NCBI GenBank assembly: GCA_013396995.1
Contig: VWZP01002400.1
Location: forward strand, 3,782,001 to 3,846,000
From: Dicaeum eximium
Lineage: Eukaryota > Chordata > Aves > Passeriformes > Dicaeidae
Direction of reading: 5' to 3'
DNA length: 64,000 nucleotides
Below are positions 59,245 to 64,000 of this stretch, in pieces. The position numbers were made by a program, and so were the translations under genes. Position 1 is the first letter of the stretch, and every line of letters begins with the position of its first letter. The notes beneath the pieces were generated by a model. That model ran no database searches, was not told the origin of the DNA, and was given only the letters and a program-made list of their open reading frames with translations.

Positions 59245-59770
59245 ACAATACAATATTTCAATTGGAGAGGACCTATAATTATGATCTTACCTAAATGCCT
59301 GGCCAGCTGAGGGCTGACCAAGGGTCAAAGCTTGTTATTAAGAGCATTGTCCAAATTCTTAGATGCTGACAGGCTTGGGGGAGCAATCACCTCTCTAGGA
59401 AACCTGAGCCAGTGCAAGACCACCCTCTCAGTAAACAAATGCTCCCTAATGTCCAGTCTAAACCTTCCCTGGCAAAGCTTTCAACCATTTGCATGTGTTC
59501 TATCACTGAATAGCAGGGAGAAAAGATCAGCACCTTCCCCTTTACTTCCCCACCTCAGGATTCTGTATAGGGCAATGAGATCACCCCTCAGCCTCATTTT
59601 CTCCAAACTAGACAAACCCAAAGTCCTTTGCTGCTCTCACAGGATGTTTCTTCCCTTTCCCCACCTTTGTTGTTCTTCTCTGGATGCATTTAAGTACCTT
59701 CACATCTATCTGAAATTGTGGAGCCCAGAGCTGCACACTGAACTCCAGGTGAGATTGTATCAAAGCTAAA
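59245..59770 (-). mobile_element. CR1 LINE, older diverged copy, 5'-truncated
   Basis: In antisense it shows the CR1 3' region: a decayed tail (ACAATATTTCAATTGGAGAG), then GGCCAGCTGAGGGCTGACCA, TTGGGGGAGCAATCACCTC, CTCAGTAAACAAATGCTCCC and CTCTGGATGCATTTAAGTAC. This order is the same as in the 55.3-kb copy and in CR1 generally. It is more diverged than that copy. The 145-codon plus-strand ORF at 59332-59769 is the antisense of this element and not a gene. Confidence 0.88.
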
Positions 59771-59929
59771 TACATTTGGAGAACTGCCTCTTAACAGACT
59801 GAATTGTGTATGGAGAAGAAAACTTTGATCACATCTTTACAATTGCAAAGGAAGGACCTTGCCATTATAGTATTTTATTGCCATGATTAAGTTACATACA
59901 TATCTAGTGAAACCTCAAAGCATGGTTAG

Positions 59930-60125
59930 ATATCAGCTCAGACCAGGTTGCTCAGGGCTTTGTTCAGTCTTAAAAACTTCCATGGAGGGAGATGGCACAG
60001 AATCCTTGAGGTACCTGCTTTATTACCTGATGGCTTCACAGAGGGAAAGTCTCTCCTCACAACCAGCCTGAACACTTGTTTCAGTTTATCCCCACCACCT
60101 CACACTCTCCTGCTATGCACCAGTG
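59930..60125 (-). mobile_element. CR1 LINE fragment (internal, diverged)
   Basis: Segments ACCAGGTTGCTCAGGGCTTT, AACTTCCATGGAGGGAGATG and TCTCCTCACAACCAGCCTGA followed by TTTCAGTTTATCC match antisense CR1 blocks (the 'caggttgctcaaggcc', 'acttccagggatggg' and 'tcctaatgtctagcctgaac...tttcagttta' parts). The 3' tail is missing, so this is either a separate fragment or a piece of a disrupted copy in the same orientation as its neighbour. Confidence 0.75.
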
Positions 60126-63100
60126 CAAAGGTTCTGGCTCTGCCTCCTCCAGAATCTGCTTGCAGGCCTGGCAGTTTGCCAGTGAACTGGAAGATGTTTG
60201 AAGCCCCGTTTGTTGATTCCACCTGTGTCCCTCCTGAATGTTACATAATAGTATGTGAAACAGCATTTGCATCAAACAAGGGCACTGAAGCATCCTTGAG
60301 TATTTTTTGGTTTTAAATATCAAGCTTTCATAAATTCAGATTTTATGGGTGGAATAAGCATGCAGTATTTTTTATTTCTTCTAAGCTCCTGACTGTGTGT
60401 GAAAGAAAAGAGAAAGAAATAGGAAAAAAACCCCAAACCACAGCAAAGAAACAAAACTCAACAAAACCAAAGCAAAATCAAAAGTTAGAAGTAAATTTTT
60501 ATTTTTCTTGGATTTTTATTCCATTCACACTAACATTCAATCTGAATATGAAGTGTGCATGAGAGGATGTTGGTGAAATGCCTCTCATAACAGAGGTATT
60601 GTGCTCATAACCAATGAAGTCTTAATGCTTCCATTTCACACTGGGTGTACCTGAATATAAGGGTGACTTTAAAATTAGGATCTCAAGTATAGCAAAATAA
60701 TGATTGTTTTGTAGTTATTTACAATTGAACTCTCTAGATCTGTTTGTTCCTCGGTAAAAAATGTACAGTCAAATAAGGAATAACACTAATTCCAGGGTTG
60801 AAGTTTTTATATCTTTGTTTATAGAGAATGCTAGTGAAAGCGGAGTGAGACAAATTATTTTATGTCACACACCAGTGGCTGACTTCCAACATCTGAAAGT
60901 AATGAATTGCAACTGTTTATATCAGCGCTGGGTGTGGTATCATAAGTTTTTGAATTTATTTAGTAAATTCAATATCTGTTGGATGAGTTTGATATATAGC
61001 TAGACATTAACTAAACAAAGTTATAAAAATGTGTGAAAGTAAAATAGTGACATATATAAATCCTACTCTGATACATTTTAATGTGGATTTGAGTCTTAGC
61101 TCTTAAGCTTACCCTGCAGCAGAACCTGGCTGATTTGCTGACAACCTTCCCCCACAAAAGAGACGAAAACGATACGTGCACTGTGACCGTGCTTACTCAA
61201 GAATGCTGAAGTGTGTGTGATAAGTACAGTAGTCTTTGAACATTTGTGAGTTCAAGGGAAAACCTCTAAAGATTCATCATATAAAAAAAGATGAACAAAT
61301 TGTTTTCACACAAGGGCACAGCAGGCGCCTCACTGTCCCCACCTACTAATTCAAATGTTCATGCATGTTACTGAACACATAGAACATGCTGGCCCATCTC
61401 TGATTATTTGATTTGTACACAGGAGTTCACTAATTGTATACACACACACCAAAAGACTGGAGCAATGCAAACAGAGAAGATGTTTGTGTATCAAACAGCC
61501 CTCACCCTCTTAATCATTTCAGTGGAAGTTAAAATGGGGGCTTGGAAGATGCTTGCACTTCTTAGTATCTGGGCAACTGGGCTTAGACCTGGATGCTGAT
61601 TGTTTAGATGTCCTTGAATGAAGGTTTTCCTTCCAGTCTTCAGCTGGTTGCAATTATATTTCTATCATCTTTATTTTTAATATATGCTGATTTTTAATTT
61701 TTTTTTAAATCTTACTAAATATAAAAGCAGAAGCAAGGAAAAACATCTGCTGTAGAAAATATTCTGAATCACAGTTTAGAGAGCTTATGAATACTGTAGG
61801 CTTAACACTTGCACAAAACTGTGTGGGTGCCACACTGTCAAGTGCAGACAGTGGTGGGAGATTCCAGTATGGAAACATTTTTTTAATGGTTGTGAAAAGA
61901 TCAAAGAAAAATTATTTGGAGGAAAAAAGGCTTGATTTGGAGGGAGAAAACATCATGCTGGACACAAATTAAATTACCATATGGATTTGGACATATATGA
62001 CATGATTAAAAATCCATGTAGTTAATTCACCAAGTCTTTAATAGAGCTCATTACCATCATGTGGGAAAACTCCTGCTGAGAACTTTGGGCTGATTAAGTA
62101 TTAACCTATGGATAGCAGGGAGCTGGCCTTTTTATATTCTAAAATCTAAATTTCTCATGCTATTCAATGAACCAGGAAGGATTTGAAAATTCAGCCATGC
62201 TTTTTCTTCACTAGTGAACCCAGTATTTTCTGATGCTGTTGTCATTTTCAGCTCTTTCATTAGTGCTTCTACCTGGCTTTAACGTTGCTATGTCTACCAG
62301 CTGGGAGTCTAGTAGGGCTCAGGATATAATAACAGAAAGTAAGAAATGGATCATTGGGCTGAACAAAATAAATATAAGAGTCTGACAGAATGTAAAATAT
62401 TGTGCTTGTTACCAGAACATTCTTTTGATTTCCAATAAAAATGCCAGCTTATATGTGTGTTCCATAGACCTGCCTGCCAAATATGTTGGATTTGGAAAAG
62501 AAATTTTCCTGCCAGTTGCTGTATACTTAGCCTGCCTGTCATTATCTCTCTCAGCCTTTTTTTTCCCCCAGTGATTGTGCATTTTATAGAATTACAAAAG
62601 ACAAGCAATTTAAAAGGCTTTTTGTGTATAAGATACTCTACAGGCGACCTACCTGCTGGAAATGAAGTGATTTTGAGGGACAATTTTCTCTGCTGCATAT
62701 AACATTTATGCCACAAAAGTCATGATTGTGGAGATAGAGTTCTTACTTACTGATGCATCAATTAGAATGAATAAAAGCATAATTTTGTATATGGTTTAAA
62801 ACAAGCCAAGCAATTTTTAATAAAAACAATTGCTTTACAGCAGGGCAGGAAATAGTTTTTTTCTATCGCTATAAATATTCACTATTTAAATACCATCTTT
62901 CTCATAATGAAATTTGGACCCTTTAAAACATTAATGAACTTACATTGTAGAACAATGCAGTCAGGGAACTTGAAATATCTAATTGAAATTACTTTGAAAT
63001 ATTGAATTTATTTCTTATCCTCATTTTATATGCTAAGTTTATATGTACAGACATAAAAAAAGAAATTCTAACGAAAAAATAGCATTTTCTGTGTTTTGAA

Positions 63101-64000
63101 AAAGTAGCATAAACTATTTGGATACTCATAGATATTTTTCCACTTCTCTTAACCAAGAAATCAGTTAGTGTTTCTTTTTCACAAAACATTTTAGCTCTGA
63201 AAATGCCATATTTTTAATTGAAAATATTTAGTCAAACACTTCTCATCTACCTGCACTACAAACATCACTCTTATATCCATTTCTGAGCCAAGCAATACTA
63301 GATTTGTTTAGTGCCATTTAATTTTAAAAAAGGAGACAATATAGGACATTTACCATATTTTGAATTATTTCAGTAAACTGAGCAGACCCACTATTTTATT
63401 GATCTTTGCAGCAGTTTAATATGATGAAAACTCCTGTCAGAGCTTTCACACTGGCACAGTGCTGAACTATCTTGGACAGATTATGCCTATGCTGAAGGTA
63501 GCTTTATGCTGAATACAAAAACACTTGATGCATTCTAAGTAATATAGGGGTGAGAAGTTAATATTCTCTATAGCAGAGAGCAGGGGTCCCCCTGCATGCT
63601 GTGATTTTGCTCATTTGAGTAAATGTCCTCTAAAATAACTAATGAGGCACTTCAGTTGTAGTGGTGGATGTGTCTCCAGGTCAGCAATGTCCATGATCAG
63701 TGCACCTCATCAGACATACCAGCAAACAGGGGCTGAGCAACAAGGGAGTGTCACCTAATGTAACTGCTGGCTGGGCTGTTGGATCTCCAGAGAATTCTGG
63801 CATTGTTCAAGGGGAGAGGGATGGTCTCCCAGCTCCCATGTCTGAGGCAGGGGCTCAGAGGCTGAGAATTCCTCACTGTAAAAACCTGCATTTTTCTGTC
63901 AGCTGTAGAAAGTGTGGGGTGATCTGGTAGAGATAAGACCATAAAGGTGACGGAATAAATATATGGATTAGCAAGCACCCTGCAGCAGGAGACCCTGACA
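60126..64000. other. About 3.9 kb with no recognised gene
   Basis: AT-rich intergenic-looking DNA. It has an A/C-rich stretch (60423-60485), a very short (CA)n (61439-61449), T-runs near 61690 and 62555, and a GCAGGGG-T-CCCCCTGC-type inverted repeat at 63580-63595. All ORFs are short and unrecognised. By mammalian gene order PLPPR4 would be the next gene in this direction, but I see none of its exons. Confidence 0.5.

Noticed and set aside
59332..59769. 145-codon plus-strand ORF
   Set aside because: It is the antisense strand of a CR1 LINE.
60700..64000. Search for PLPPR4 or other neighbouring-gene exons near the right edge
   Set aside because: No splice-flanked segment with recognisable phosphatase-related membrane protein sequence was found.
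1..64000. CRISPR arrays, tRNA/rRNA genes, prokaryotic operons, viral genes
   Set aside because: No regularly spaced repeats, cloverleaf genes, ribosomal sequence or dense ORF arrangement was seen; the splice sites and CR1 repeats show this is vertebrate nuclear DNA.

Overview
The window looks like nuclear DNA from a bird. It is AT-rich (by eye about 40% GC) with low repeat density. The recognisable dispersed repeats are CR1 LINE fragments with the typical avian 3' tail (TTCCAACCC...ATTCTATGA or ATTCTGTGA). The only gene I recognise with confidence is PALMD (palmdelphin, paralemmin family) on the minus strand. There are no bacterial-type operons, no CRISPR array, and no tRNA or rRNA gene that I can see. 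I cannot name the species. A passerine is possible from the LTR-like element, but this is unproven.

Layout. From 1 to 10.9 kb are three consecutive 5' coding exons of PALMD, read right to left: the MEEAEL... exon (10816-10861), the DKRK... exon (5537-5617) and the start of the KKALREKWLLDG exon (1-49, cut by the window edge). All have consensus splice sites and matching phase. From 10.9 to about 32.5 kb is a long intron with little in it: one CR1 tail, a GATATA microsatellite and some orphan ORFs. At 32.49-32.69 kb is a strong candidate upstream PALMD exon. Its GTAAGA donor joins in frame to the MEEAEL exon, predicting a longer N-terminus. At 33.84-34.06 kb is a CpG-rich, TG-repeat-bearing block next to a GATA / MEF2-like / E-box cluster, a candidate PALMD promoter.

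From 34 to 45 kb there is no recognisable gene. At 45.1-46.4 kb there is a second, stronger CpG island. It has a 12-copy CCCTG pentamer tract, a possible minus-strand first exon with a perfect GTAAGT donor, a second possible minus-strand exon, and on the plus strand a lysine-rich open frame (MGPKKGGKAKK...). This looks like a bidirectional promoter serving PALMD, a lncRNA or an unrecognised gene. A short assembly gap beside it appears to be an artefact.

From 46.4 to 64 kb the sequence looks intergenic: a near-consensus CTCF motif at 49.4 kb, a probable solo LTR with internal duplications (54.8-55.2 kb), and three antisense CR1 fragments (55.3-60.1 kb).

No exciting new system such as a defence island or gene cluster is visible. 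The most useful leads are the alternative PALMD N-terminus, the two competing promoters and the bidirectional CpG island. Gene assignment rests on recognising the paralemmin N-terminal coiled coil. Promoter and upstream-exon calls are inferences from splice and motif signals only.
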